Of a stretch of 36,972 nucleotides of DNA, positions 16,700 through 25,471 are shown piece by piece. The position numbers and the translations under genes are program-made. The stretch is from Myxococcales bacterium. GTDB taxonomy: Bacteria > Myxococcota_A > Polyangia > Polyangiales > Polyangiaceae. The notes beneath the pieces were generated by a model. The model saw only the letters and a program-made list of their open reading frames with translations. It was not told the origin of the DNA and ran no database searches. The DNA lies in contig JAEUKE010000180.1 in NCBI GenBank assembly GCA_016794345.1, forward strand, positions 1-36,972, given 5' to 3'. Position 1 is the first letter of the stretch. Every line of letters starts with the position of its first letter.

Positions 16700-18655
16700 T
16701 CACCGCAGCGCTCGTCTGAGGATCGTGCCCCCGCCGCCCACGGCGTAGACCGCCTCGTCGTTCGCCCACACGTTGGCGAACTGGGTCGAGCTGGCGGATG
16801 TCTCGTGGAGCCACGTCTTGCCGTCGAAGCGGTAGATGAGGCCATGGTTCGAGACTGACCAGACGGCATCGGATCGGGCGCCGAAGATCTCGTCGGGGCC
16901 TCCGTCGTTGGGGAGGCTGTATTTCAGGTGGGTCTGCTCGGGCGGGGTGTAGCGCCAGCTGGTCCCGTCAAAATGGACGACGCCGCCATTGGAGAGGGTC
17001 ACGAAGACATCCTTGGGGCCCGATCCCCACACGTGCTGCGCGTTGAAGTGTGTCTTGCGCTGCGGCTCGGGGAACGCCTCTCGCGCCTCCTCGACGAGGC
17101 GCCACGCCTTCCCGTCGAAGTGAGCGACGCCTTTGTGGCCGGTCAGGTAGACATCGCTCGGGCCGCTGCCCCAGACGTCGAACCAATACCCTGCGGGAGC
17201 GTCTTGGACGAGCGTCCAGGTCTTGCCGTCGGAGCGCATCACGCTCGGGCCGCTCAGTCGGGCTCCGCCGCCGACGGCGTAGGCGAGGTCGTCGTCGTGG
17301 CTCCAGATTGCGTTCAAATGGGGAGTCTCGCTGGTCGCGCGCTGGTGCCAAGTCTTGCCGTCCCATTCGAGCAGGTTCTTGTTCGACCCGACGACCCACA
17401 CATGGTCCGGGCGGCGCACCCACACGTCACGCAGGTAGTCGGAACGATTCCCCGTCGAGCGGACCACTTTCCACCCGCGTGTCCCGTCGCGCTGGAGGAT
17501 CGTACCCTCCCAGCCGACCGCGAACATGTGGTCATCGTCTTTGCCGCCAATGCCCTCGAGGTACACGCGTGAGCCGCTGGGGTCGTGCTCGACGGCCCAT
17601 TGTTTCGTCTTCGCGTCGTAACGCGCGACGTGGGTGCCGAGGACGGTGATGTCTCCGGTGCTCGTGCCCGACACCGCGTGCCAGCTCGGCTCCATGACGT
17701 TCTCGAGCGCGGGGAGGGGATCGCCAGCGAGCGTGGCGATGCCGCCGCGGAGCGAGCCGACCGCGACGGCGCGGGTGGGGCCGCCGCTCCAGACTCCGTA
17801 CCAATCCTCGAAGTCGCCCTTCACGCCGCGGTCGAGGCCACGCCAACCGCTCCCTGTTCTCGAGGGGTCGAGCTCCGCGAGGTTCGACGCGCTGCCCGCC
17901 GCGTAGATGGGGCCGCTCTTGCTTCCGTGGATCGCGTGAAACCATCGATCGCTCTGGCTCGCGCTCGACCAGGTCCCGCGTTCATGGCGGTAGAGTGTCC
18001 CGTTCCCATCGGCGACGATCACGTCGTCGGCGCTCCGCGCAAAGATCGAGAAGAGCCTCGGCTTCTCGGGGACCTCGAGCTTCGACCAGGCACCACCGCG
18101 GAAGACGTGGATTCGGCCCTCTTGGCCCGTGACCATCACGACGTCGCCGTCGGTCCAGACGCCGAAGAAATCGTCGCTCGAGCCGACGTCGATGGGCTCG
18201 AAGCAGCCGTCGACGAAGCGGACGAGCGTGCCGCGCCTTCCGGAGAGGTACACGCTGTCGCCCGCGCCGTAGATCGCCTCGAGCCCGCTCGTCGTCCCGG
18301 CATCGAGGTATTGCCATCGCGAGCTACCCTGCTCTCGCACCGCGACGATGCTGCGCCCGCCAAAGGCGACGAGGCGCCGGTCGTCACCCCACGCGCCCTC
18401 GAACCGCATCCCGTGGGGCTTGGGGTGGTCCCAGCACCAGCCGTCCTTCGAGCACGGCTCGGCGGTTGGCTTCGGGCAGTGCCTCGCGTTGGGGGCGCTC
18501 GTCTGCGCCGGAGGGCCCGATGGCGGTGAGATCGAGGCGACGGGGGTGCCGGTGGCGGTCGGAGGTGATACCGGCGAGCCTTCGCTGCCACCGCACCCCG
18601 CGACGAGCAGCATCAAGGCCCACCAACCGCCCGCGGCCATGAGGCTCGATGTCAC
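16700..18655 (-). CDS. Lipoprotein with repeated beta-propeller-like blades
   Basis: This 651-residue protein starts with a hydrophobic segment ending in a lipobox (LLVAGC, Cys about 21), then a Ser/Pro/Thr-rich tether to about residue 58. The rest is a chain of 40-60 residue repeats of the type 'VWGSGPSDVYLTGHKG..HFDGKAW', with variants IWSHDDDLAYAVGG, VWVRRPDHVWVVGS and IFGARSDAVWSVSNHG. Such repeats are common in myxobacterial surface lipoproteins and probably fold as a beta-propeller. Function is unknown; protein or ligand binding at the cell surface is a reasonable guess. GTG start supported by GAGGA about 9 bases upstream; an ATG at 18640 is possible. Confidence 0.8.
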   Translation of the reverse strand: MTSSLMAAGGWWALMLLVAGCGGSEGSPVSPPTATGTPVASISPPSGPPAQTSAPNARHCPKPTAEPCSKDGWCWDHPKPHGMRFEGAWGDDRRLVAFGGRSIVAVREQGSSRWQYLDAGTTSGLEAIYGAGDSVYLSGRRGTLVRFVDGCFEPIDVGSSDDFFGVWTDGDVVMVTGQEGRIHVFRGGAWSKLEVPEKPRLFSIFARSADDVIVADGNGTLYRHERGTWSSASQSDRWFHAIHGSKSGPIYAAGSASNLAELDPSRTGSGWRGLDRGVKGDFEDWYGVWSGGPTRAVAVGSLRGGIATLAGDPLPALENVMEPSWHAVSGTSTGDITVLGTHVARYDAKTKQWAVEHDPSGSRVYLEGIGGKDDDHMFAVGWEGTILQRDGTRGWKVVRSTGNRSDYLRDVWVRRPDHVWVVGSNKNLLEWDGKTWHQRATSETPHLNAIWSHDDDLAYAVGGGARLSGPSVMRSDGKTWTLVQDAPAGYWFDVWGSGPSDVYLTGHKGVAHFDGKAWRLVEEAREAFPEPQRKTHFNAQHVWGSGPKDVFVTLSNGGVVHFDGTSWRYTPPEQTHLKYSLPNDGGPDEIFGARSDAVWSVSNHGLIYRFDGKTWLHETSASSTQFANVWANDEAVYAVGGGGTILRRALR

Positions 18656-18758
18656 GGGCCGATCCTCGCTTCACCCGAAGTGGCGCTGCAAGCGCGCTCT
18701 TCGGCTCGGTGCCCTGCCGTGGTGAGCCCTGCTCTGGCCCTGGTGCGATCGCGAGCGG

Positions 18759-19919
18759 TCAGTCGCACAGCCCCCACGCAGGTCTATCGCTCGGCTCCTC
18801 GCGCTCGCACCCGGCCCAATCTGCCTCGGTGACGTAGAGCGCAACGCCGGGCTTGGGCTCGATCACGGTGCTGACGCGGCCCTCGAGCTCGACGGCGACG
18901 AAGCCGTCCTGTTTCCTTGCCTGCGTGACATGGAGGCAGCTCTCCTGCGTGAGCTGGCCGACGCGGATGGGCTTGTCCGCTTTTCGAGCGAAGAGCGGCA
19001 TCGGGCGCTTGCAGACATGGCGCGTGGGGCGTTGCTCGGTGGACCCGGCGCCGGCATTCAAGAGACCGATCATGCCGAACTCGCAGGTGTCTCGAAGCCG
19101 ATTCGGCGGTGGCGGGCCGAGGTCGGCGGCGTCGATCCAGCCGTAGACCACGGCTTGGTCGAGGTAGATGCGGACGAGCGCGCTGCTTCCTTGCTGGTCG
19201 ACGCGGACCACCGGGCGGCCGCATTCGGAGCGATCGGTGACGAACGCGACCGGCGTGCCGCCGGGGGTCCTCGAAAGGGGGACCCGCTCGCGAGCGAGCG
19301 TTGCCGGTCTCTCGTTCGGTGACGTGGGCACGACGGACAGCGGCTCGTCTCCGAGCGGCGCCAGCTCTTCGCAGGACGCGACGACGCGCAGCGCGTCCTC
19401 GTTCGCCACTTCGAGCCCGTCGGGGGGCGCGAGCGTGAGCTCGAAGCGGCCATCGGGAAGCGGGGTGGTCTTGCGGATCAACCCGCGTCGCCCGTACCCG
19501 GGCTTTCGCATCGCGGCGAAGCCCTCGAAGGCCTTCGAGACACCGAGCGGGATCGACGGGAGGGCCGCGATGCCCTCGAGCTCCGCGCCGAGTGATGCGG
19601 CTTCGACGAACACGGTGCTCGACGTGCCGCTCGCGAGCCAGAGGCGAGCGGTCGCGGAGCTGACCGAGGCGTAGGCGACCTCGGGGTGGCTCGCGAGCCC
19701 GAGCTCGATCGAGCCGAAGCTCCCTTCGCGCACGCAGGACGACCGCTGGAAGGGCGGGGTGGTGGCTTCCTGCGCCGCCGCGGCTTCGGCGCGCGCCGCG
19801 TCCGCCGAGCTCGCTGGGATCTCGACGAGCCGTGCGTCGGAGGCGGCGGGAGAGCAACCGACCACCGCGAGCGCTGCGAGCAGCGCCTTACTCCTGCGAT
19901 TCGGCTCGGGCTTCATCAT
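18759..19919 (-). CDS. Lipoprotein of unknown function
   Basis: This 386-residue protein has a lipoprotein signal peptide: a basic n-region (KPEPNRRSK), a hydrophobic stretch and lipobox LAVVGC (Cys about 22). An alanine-rich linker follows. The body has no motif I recognise; it contains about eight cysteines (for example SSCVREG, SCEEL, SECGRP, DTCEFG, HVCKRP, ESCLHV and GCERE) that could form disulfides, consistent with an exported protein. It is in a run of three minus-strand lipoprotein genes (103 bp before the propeller lipoprotein, 40 bp after the small one), possibly an operon. Confidence 0.75.
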   Translation of the reverse strand: MMKPEPNRRSKALLAALAVVGCSPAASDARLVEIPASSADAARAEAAAAQEATTPPFQRSSCVREGSFGSIELGLASHPEVAYASVSSATARLWLASGTSSTVFVEAASLGAELEGIAALPSIPLGVSKAFEGFAAMRKPGYGRRGLIRKTTPLPDGRFELTLAPPDGLEVANEDALRVVASCEELAPLGDEPLSVVPTSPNERPATLARERVPLSRTPGGTPVAFVTDRSECGRPVVRVDQQGSSALVRIYLDQAVVYGWIDAADLGPPPPNRLRDTCEFGMIGLLNAGAGSTEQRPTRHVCKRPMPLFARKADKPIRVGQLTQESCLHVTQARKQDGFVAVELEGRVSTVIEPKPGVALYVTEADWAGCEREEPSDRPAWGLCD

Positions 19920-19959
19920 CGATTCACAAGGGGCATGAGCGCGCTAGCGCCTGGGCCGT

Positions 19960-20463
19960 TCATTCCGCGGGTTTCTCGCCATCGGCCGGCTTCTCCTCCG
20001 AGTCCGACGCCTCGTCTTTGACCGTCGCCGGCTTCTCACCGCCCGAGCCGCCACCCTGCTTGAAGGACATGACGAGATCCGCGAAGTCCTTCGCGTCGGT
20101 CTCGCTGTCCCATTTCAGCTGGTCGAGCTTCTTGTCGCCGACGAGCTTCACGTAGGTGTGGCCGCGGCTCTCCCAGACCTCGACGTGATCGACTTCTTTG
20201 AAGAAGACCTTCTTGGAGACGAAGCCGCGCCCATACATCGCGATGTCGAGCGCCTGGTAGAAGTAATATTCGCTCGTGACGTCGACGGAGTTGGGGGTGA
20301 CCTGCGGCGCTGCAGCCTGCTTCAGGATCTTCTTCAGCTTCTCCAGCGCGGCCTCTTCCCCCATCTGGCTCACGACCGCGGTGTTTGCGGGGTAAGGCGG
20401 CGCCGAAGCGCAGCCGGCGAGCAGCAGAGCGGCGATGATCACCGCGGCGTAGCGATTCTTCAC
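19960..20463 (-). CDS. Small lipoprotein with acidic tail
   Basis: This 167-residue protein has signal peptide MKNRYAAVIIAALLLAGC with a canonical lipobox LAGC (Cys18). A mixed alpha/beta body (about 35-135) includes VFFKEVDHVEVWESRGHTYVKLVG, which reads like consecutive beta strands of a PH-like or similar small barrel, though I cannot name a family. The C-terminal 35 residues are low-complexity and acidic (GGSGGEKPATVKDE, then EEKPADGEKPAE). GTG start with a strong GGGAGG Shine-Dalgarno 5-6 bases upstream. It is first in the three-lipoprotein group. Confidence 0.75.
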   Translation of the reverse strand: MKNRYAAVIIAALLLAGCASAPPYPANTAVVSQMGEEAALEKLKKILKQAAAPQVTPNSVDVTSEYYFYQALDIAMYGRGFVSKKVFFKEVDHVEVWESRGHTYVKLVGDKKLDQLKWDSETDAKDFADLVMSFKQGGGSGGEKPATVKDEASDSEEKPADGEKPAE

Positions 20464-20575
20464 GGCTTCCTCCCTGATTGGCCGAAAGTGGCGCCGAACA
20501 TGAGACCGCGCCGCCGCGTGCCCGGCAACCGCATTGTTTGATGCTCCTACGGTCCGCCTGGTTGGCCCGAGCGAG

Positions 20576-21259
20576 CTACTTCGCGAAATCCATGCACCAA
20601 TAGATCGACAGCGGCCCGGGCAGCGGGATCGTTTCCCGCCGGGTCAGCGTGAAGCCCACCTGTTGGATCTCCGGTGTGATCGTGGCTGCGGTGGCGTGGT
20701 GATAGTGCCCGCTGAAGCCGGCGATCTTGCGGCCGAGCTGGTAGAGCTGGTTCTCCGTCGGCAGGGTCACGAGCAGGCGCGAGCGGTCGTCCCTCAGCCA
20801 GCTGCGGAAGCGCTGGAGGATCGGGCCGAGCGGCTCGATGTGCTCGAGCACCTCGCCTGCCAGGATGATGTCCACGCTGCCCGGCTCGATCTGCGTCTCC
20901 GCTTCGTCCGGCGTGAGGAGGCGCACGCCACGGTAGGCGCGCCGCTCGACGAGCAGCTTCGCCGCGTCGAGCACGAGGTCCACACCGACGAGGTCGCGCG
21001 CGAAGCGGAGCGCGTCGCCGAAGAGCACGCCGCTGCCGCAGCCGTAGTCGACGATCGTGAGCTCGTTGCGGCCGACGGCGCGGGCGGCGCGGTCGAGGCG
21101 CTTCGCGAGCACGTCCACCCGCCACCAGGCCATGGAGCGGAGGAGCGGGTTTTTGTGGAGGTAGCTGGGGATCGCCATCTCCGCGGCGTCCTCCGCGCTG
21201 AGGCGGCCGGCCATCTCCCGCAGGAGCTCATCGTCGATGCGGTGGCGAACGAGCATCAT
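20576..21259 (-). CDS. Class I SAM-dependent methyltransferase
   Basis: This 227-residue protein has SAM-binding motif I TIVDYGCGSGVLFGDAL, the acidic post-strand-2 residue in GVDLVLDAAK and motif IV DIILAGEVLEHIEPLG. Its start ATG at 21259 overlaps the stop of the GT2 gene as ATGA, so the two are translationally coupled. Much longer open reading upstream in the same frame is antisense-like and is not used. The pairing with a polyprenyl-sugar synthase suggests that the substrate is a lipid-linked or surface glycan, but this is context only. Confidence 0.85.
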   Translation of the reverse strand: MMLVRHRIDDELLREMAGRLSAEDAAEMAIPSYLHKNPLLRSMAWWRVDVLAKRLDRAARAVGRNELTIVDYGCGSGVLFGDALRFARDLVGVDLVLDAAKLLVERRAYRGVRLLTPDEAETQIEPGSVDIILAGEVLEHIEPLGPILQRFRSWLRDDRSRLLVTLPTENQLYQLGRKIAGFSGHYHHATAATITPEIQQVGFTLTRRETIPLPGPLSIYWCMDFAK

Positions 21260-22350
21260 GCCTTCTCTTTCGGGATCGTCACGCCGGGAGCCCAGGGCTC
21301 GTCCGCCGCGTCCTGCCGGCTCTCGTGGGCGATGCCGTCGAGCTTCCGCAGGATGTAGAGCTGCTGCTCTTGCACGATGCGCAGTCGAGAGATCATCAGC
21401 GCGACCTGGCCGAGCATGAAGACGAGCATGGAGAGACCGAAGAGGAAGGCCGACACGAAGCCCGCCCAGATGTGCGGGGTGAACTGGCCCGCGGTGATGC
21501 GGTGCCAGACGAAGAAGCCCGCCGTGGCGATCGAGAGAAGGAGCAACACGGCGGCGGCGGTGCCGAACACCGAGCCGGGCCGGTAGTCGCGGACGCTGCC
21601 GAAGATGATGCTCGAGGTGCGGACGAAGTATCGCCACAAGTTGGAGGCGACGCGTGACTCCCCGTGCTCCCGCACGCCTCGGACGGGCAGCGGCACCTCG
21701 ACGATCTTCATGCCCTTCGCCGCCAGGACCAGGAAGCTCTCCTGCGTGTAGGTGAACGAGCCGGTCAGCACGAGGCGGAGCAGCGCTTCACGCGAGTAGG
21801 CCCGGAAGCCACACGAGACGTCGTGGTAGTCGCCGCCCGCGAGGAAGCTCACGAGCTTCGCCATGCCCCAGTTCCCGAAGCGCTTCACGGCGGGCATCTC
21901 GGGGATGAGCGCCTTGTCGCGGAAGCGCGAGGCCGTGGCCATGTCGGCCTTGTTGGTGAGGACGGGGTGGATGAGCTTCACGATGCCGGCCGGATCGAAC
22001 TGGCCGTCCGAGTCCATGTTGACCGCCACGTCCACGCGGCGGCGGATTGCCTCGGCGAGCCCGGTCTGGATCGCCACGCCGACGCCTCGGTTGACGCCGT
22101 GCGAGATCACGTCCGCGCCGGCCTGGCGCGCGAGCTTGGCCGTGTCGTCGGTCGAGCCGTCGTCGATGACCACGACCTCGACCGAGGCGACGCCCTCGAT
22201 GTCGCGGGGGATGCGACCGATGACGTCGGCGATGGTCATCGCCTCGTTCAGGGCGGGGAGCATCACCAGGAGGCGGGCGCCGGAGGCAGTCGACACGGGG
22301 GGCCTAGGGCGGGCTCTAATCGGACTGGCCAGGAAACTCAACGCGATCAC
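21256..22350 (-). CDS. GT2 glycosyltransferase, polyprenyl-phosphate sugar synthase-like
   Basis: This 364-residue protein has a GT-A fold domain with LPALNEA (31-37), VVVIDDGSTDDT (59-70) and the metal-binding AVNMDSDGQFDP (109-120), as in dolichyl/undecaprenyl-phosphate mannose or glucose synthases. A C-terminal pair of membrane segments (about 262-284 and 292-322) and a short cytoplasmic tail follow. Such enzymes load a sugar from a nucleotide donor onto polyprenyl phosphate, the donor used by GT-C enzymes such as those encoded nearby. The start shown is GTG 22350. GTG 22296, just before the first beta strand, is equally plausible and would leave 89 bp rather than 35 bp to the divergent gene. 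Confidence 0.87.
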   Translation of the reverse strand: MIALSFLASPIRARPRPPVSTASGARLLVMLPALNEAMTIADVIGRIPRDIEGVASVEVVVIDDGSTDDTAKLARQAGADVISHGVNRGVGVAIQTGLAEAIRRRVDVAVNMDSDGQFDPAGIVKLIHPVLTNKADMATASRFRDKALIPEMPAVKRFGNWGMAKLVSFLAGGDYHDVSCGFRAYSREALLRLVLTGSFTYTQESFLVLAAKGMKIVEVPLPVRGVREHGESRVASNLWRYFVRTSSIIFGSVRDYRPGSVFGTAAAVLLLLSIATAGFFVWHRITAGQFTPHIWAGFVSAFLFGLSMLVFMLGQVALMISRLRIVQEQQLYILRKLDGIAHESRQDAADEPWAPGVTIPKEKA

Positions 22351-22385
22351 TCTCGCCGGCCGTCGTATAAGGCGCCCGTAGTCAC

Positions 22386-23882
22386 GTGCCGTCCCGACTC
22401 TTTCGTGCTGCCGTCCTTGGCCTACGCTCCGCGGAGACGAGGGGAGCGCTCGGCATCGTGCTCGTGTTCCTGGCGGCGGGGTCGCTCAACCTGTGGGCGA
22501 TGCCCATCCTGGCGCCCAACGACGAAGCGCGGCACCTGGGCTACGCCATGGCGCTGGCGGAGGGGCGGATCCCCCACGTCCTGGAGCCCATCGATCTGCA
22601 AGCCACGAAGCTCGGCTACCTGCGGGGCACGAACATCCAGGCGGCGGCCGCGCACCCGCCGCTCTACCACGCGCTTGTCGCCCTCCCGCTCAAGGCCAGC
22701 GCCGACGCGGACAAGGTCTGGCTCGGGGTGCGATTCGCGCGTGCGCTGTCGCTGATCTTCGGCGTCGCGAGCGTGCTCTACGCCTACCGCCTGCTCCGCT
22801 CGCTCCTGCCCGAGCGCGCGGACATGGCGCTCGCCTCGGCCGCGCTCGTCGCGTGTTTTCCGATCTACGTCGGGAGCTCCTCCATCGCGTACGGCGACTC
22901 GCTCGGAGCGCTGGCGTTCGTGGCGACGCTCGCGAGCACGGCGGATGTCGCGCTGAAGGGCATGACGGTCCGTCGCTACGTGCTCGCGTGCTTCTGGTTT
23001 GCGGTCGCGAGCCTCACGCGCTTGCCGGTCCTTGTCTCGGCCGCGCCGGCGCTCCTCGCGCTGGGCTTGCCGAGGCTCTTCTCGGCCCAGGGCTCGCTCG
23101 GGAGCCGCCTGATGAAGGCCTCCGTCCCGGTCGTCGGCGCCGGGCTCTCCGGCGCGGTCGCGGGCGGTTGGTTCTACGTGCTCAACATCCGTCGGTACGG
23201 TGATCCCAGCGCCTCGGCGCCGCTCCTCGAGCGCCTCGAGCGCGAGCCCATCCCGTTTCGTGAGCTCCTCTTGTCGACCGACTGGCAGCGGCTGCTCGAG
23301 TACCAGTGGGCCAGCATCATCGGGATGGTGCGCAAGTACCCGTTCGGCGCGCAGTTCTCGAGGTTGCTCCTCTACCTCGTGGTCGGGGGCTTGCTCGTCC
23401 AGCTCGTCCGATTCGTTCGCGCGTGGCGCGCGGGGGTCCCCCGTCCGCCGGCGCGCGGGCCGCGAGCGCTGAACGTCACCCGCATCATCGCGGCGGCGAG
23501 CGTCCTCGTGTGCGTCGCGCTGCTCTTCGTGTTCCGCTCCAAGGGCGGCTTGATGACGGCCCGCTACGCGATGCCGTTTGCGTGGGCCATCGGGCTCGTC
23601 GTCGTCGTCGCGCTGAGCTGGCCCAAACGCTCGCTCTATTTGCAGACGATTCTGTCAGCGTCGTTGTTCCTGCTCTACACGACCATCGCGCAGTATGCGC
23701 CCGAGACGCCGCCTGCCACGTTCGACGACACGCGGCTCGGCCTCGCGTTCGAAGCTGCCGGCTTGCCCTACCCCGAGACGTTGCACGTCGGGCATTGTGT
23801 CCTCCTGCTGCTCGGAGGCGCGCTCGTCGTCTCGGCGGTCGGCTCGCTCTACCGCAGCTCCCCGTCGGAGGACCCGGCGTGA
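22386..23882 (+). CDS. GT-C membrane glycosyltransferase, tandem paralogue 1
   Basis: This 498-residue protein has about ten or eleven membrane segments. The first external loop has PNDEARHLGYA with the Asp46-Glu47 pair typical of GT-C catalytic acids, then GTNIQAAAAHPPLYHA (81-96). It lacks the large soluble C-terminal domain of ArnT. GTG start; TATAAG at 22366-22371 is a possible -10 box that would leave a very short leader. It is divergent from the GT2/methyltransferase pair and overlaps the next gene by GTGA. The polyprenyl sugar made by the GT2 protein is the likely donor. Acceptor unknown. Confidence 0.8.
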   Translation: MPSRLFRAAVLGLRSAETRGALGIVLVFLAAGSLNLWAMPILAPNDEARHLGYAMALAEGRIPHVLEPIDLQATKLGYLRGTNIQAAAAHPPLYHALVALPLKASADADKVWLGVRFARALSLIFGVASVLYAYRLLRSLLPERADMALASAALVACFPIYVGSSSIAYGDSLGALAFVATLASTADVALKGMTVRRYVLACFWFAVASLTRLPVLVSAAPALLALGLPRLFSAQGSLGSRLMKASVPVVGAGLSGAVAGGWFYVLNIRRYGDPSASAPLLERLEREPIPFRELLLSTDWQRLLEYQWASIIGMVRKYPFGAQFSRLLLYLVVGGLLVQLVRFVRAWRAGVPRPPARGPRALNVTRIIAAASVLVCVALLFVFRSKGGLMTARYAMPFAWAIGLVVVVALSWPKRSLYLQTILSASLFLLYTTIAQYAPETPPATFDDTRLGLAFEAAGLPYPETLHVGHCVLLLLGGALVVSAVGSLYRSSPSEDPA

Positions 23883-25453
23883 CGGAGGGTCGGGCTCCCT
23901 TCTGGAACGACGCGCGCGTCGTCTTGGCCGGCGCGCTCTTGATGGTGCTGAGCAACGCGACCGCGCACATGCTCATGCTCCCGCCCTACCACGCGGTCGA
24001 CGAAGGCCGGCACCTCGGCTACGCGGTCGCGCTGGCGGACGGCCACATTCCGCACGTCCTCGACAAGATCGACCCTTCGGTTCTCAAGCTGAAGGACATC
24101 AAGGGGACGAACATCCAGGCGGCGGCCGCGCACCCGCCGCTCTACCACGCGATCGTCGCCTTTCCGGTGAAGAAGCTGTCCGCGGCGGACCACGCGGCGG
24201 TGGCCGTCCGCTTCGCGCGGTCGGTCTCGATCATCTTCGGGTTGGCGTCGGTGCTCATGATCTGGCGGCTGGTCCGCACGTTGCTCCCGACGCGCACCGA
24301 CATCCTGGCCATCGTCCTCGGTGCGCTGGGCTGTTTGCCGATCTTCACGTTCGCGGTGTCCGTCGCTTACAACGACTCGCTCGCCATGCTCGGCGTCACC
24401 GGCGCGCTCGCCGCCACGGCAGCGGCCAGCGTGCAGGGTTTCAAGCGTCGGCTGTGGATCGAGTGCGCGATCTGGATGGCCGTCGCGGGGTCGACCCGCA
24501 TGACGGCGTTCCTGGCAACAATGCCCGTGGCGCTCGCTTGGTGGGTCATCGCCGCCAAGCGGAGCGACGCGGCGTCGCGCGTGCGGCGTCACCTCGCAGG
24601 AGCCCTCGTGGGGGGCGGTCTCTTCTTCACCACCGCGCTCGCCTGCGGCTGGTTCTACGTCCGCAACGTCGTCCTCTACGGCGACCCCACCGCTGCCACG
24701 GCGCTCCTCGATCGGCTGGACCGCGTCCCGCACGGCTACTTCCGCGCGTTCGTGCTCCGGTCCGGTGTGCTCTACGAGCAGCACTGGACGCGGATCGTGG
24801 GCGGCGTCGTCCTGCCGGAGTCGAGCGAGCGCTACGCGCACCTGCTCATGCTCCTGGCGGGGGTGGGCTCGGTGGTGCTCTTCGTCCGTTGGGTGCGCCG
24901 CAAGCCTCGCCCGCTGCCGCTCGGACCGGCGCGCCTCGCGTGGGCGACGGTCGCTGGGTCGGCGCTCATCAACCTCGTGCTCGTGCTCGCCTTCCATGCG
25001 AAGGGCGGCGACATCACCCCACGCTACATCCTCGCGTTCGCGTGGCTGCAGATGCTGCTCCTCCTGGTGCCGATGACGTGGCCGAAGAAGCCGTCGCTCG
25101 TGCTCGGCGTGCTGCTCTCGATGGCCATCATGCATTTCTTGATCATGGACGCGTACGCGGCGGAGCAGATCGGAACGGTCCTCCTCTCGCCAGATCGCCC
25201 GGGCCGACGCGGGACGGACTTCTCCGTCGCCATGGGGATCCGCCGGAGCGGCGTACCGCTGCCCGGTGTCTGGTTCGTCGGGCTCCTCGTGCTCTACACC
25301 ACCGGGCTCGTCATGGTGCTCGGCGCGGTCCTCAGGCGGTACAAGCCCACGCTGGGCGCGTTGGCGACCGGCGGAGAGGGCGGGCGGCTCGATCTCCCAA
25401 GCGACGACGCCAATCCCCGTCCGGGCGGCGCAGGCGACGAAAAACACGAATAG
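23879..25453 (+). CDS. GT-C membrane glycosyltransferase, tandem paralogue 2, with acquired tail
   Basis: This 524-residue paralogue of the upstream gene has HAVDEGRHLGYA (38-49, acidic pair Asp41-Glu42) and KGTNIQAAAAHPPLYHA (75-91), with about eleven membrane segments. GTG start overlaps the previous stop (GTGA). A 45-bp tract (24107-24151) is identical to 22629-22673 in the paralogue, third codon positions included. The last 37 or so residues (from KPTLGALATGG to GAGDEKHE) are hydrophilic and absent from paralogue 1. They are encoded by a 111-bp segment that is a copy of the 3' end of the flippase-like gene read on the opposite strand, so the tail arose by read-through into duplicated DNA. 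Confidence 0.8.
   Translation: MTEGRAPFWNDARVVLAGALLMVLSNATAHMLMLPPYHAVDEGRHLGYAVALADGHIPHVLDKIDPSVLKLKDIKGTNIQAAAAHPPLYHAIVAFPVKKLSAADHAAVAVRFARSVSIIFGLASVLMIWRLVRTLLPTRTDILAIVLGALGCLPIFTFAVSVAYNDSLAMLGVTGALAATAAASVQGFKRRLWIECAIWMAVAGSTRMTAFLATMPVALAWWVIAAKRSDAASRVRRHLAGALVGGGLFFTTALACGWFYVRNVVLYGDPTAATALLDRLDRVPHGYFRAFVLRSGVLYEQHWTRIVGGVVLPESSERYAHLLMLLAGVGSVVLFVRWVRRKPRPLPLGPARLAWATVAGSALINLVLVLAFHAKGGDITPRYILAFAWLQMLLLLVPMTWPKKPSLVLGVLLSMAIMHFLIMDAYAAEQIGTVLLSPDRPGRRGTDFSVAMGIRRSGVPLPGVWFVGLLVLYTTGLVMVLGAVLRRYKPTLGALATGGEGGRLDLPSDDANPRPGGAGDEKHE
25342..25452. repeat. 111-bp duplicated segment, copy A
   Basis: Gap-free match to 27199-27309 in the same orientation, about 90 of 111 positions identical by hand count. 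On the minus strand it still encodes a recognisable end of the flippase-like protein (FVFFVACAAR, then VVAWEIEPPALSAGR against VAWQIKPPTFSAGR), but the stop codon is lost. On the plus strand it supplies the C-terminal tail of the second GT-C protein. Confidence 0.8.
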
Positions 25454-25471
25454 CCGAGCGCCTCGGTAGGC

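Noticed and set aside
20576..21637. Longer version of the methyltransferase starting at 21637
   Set aside because: The extra N-terminal 126 codons are a shadow of the GT2 gene; the ATG at 21259 has the typical ATGA overlap and begins the family sequence.
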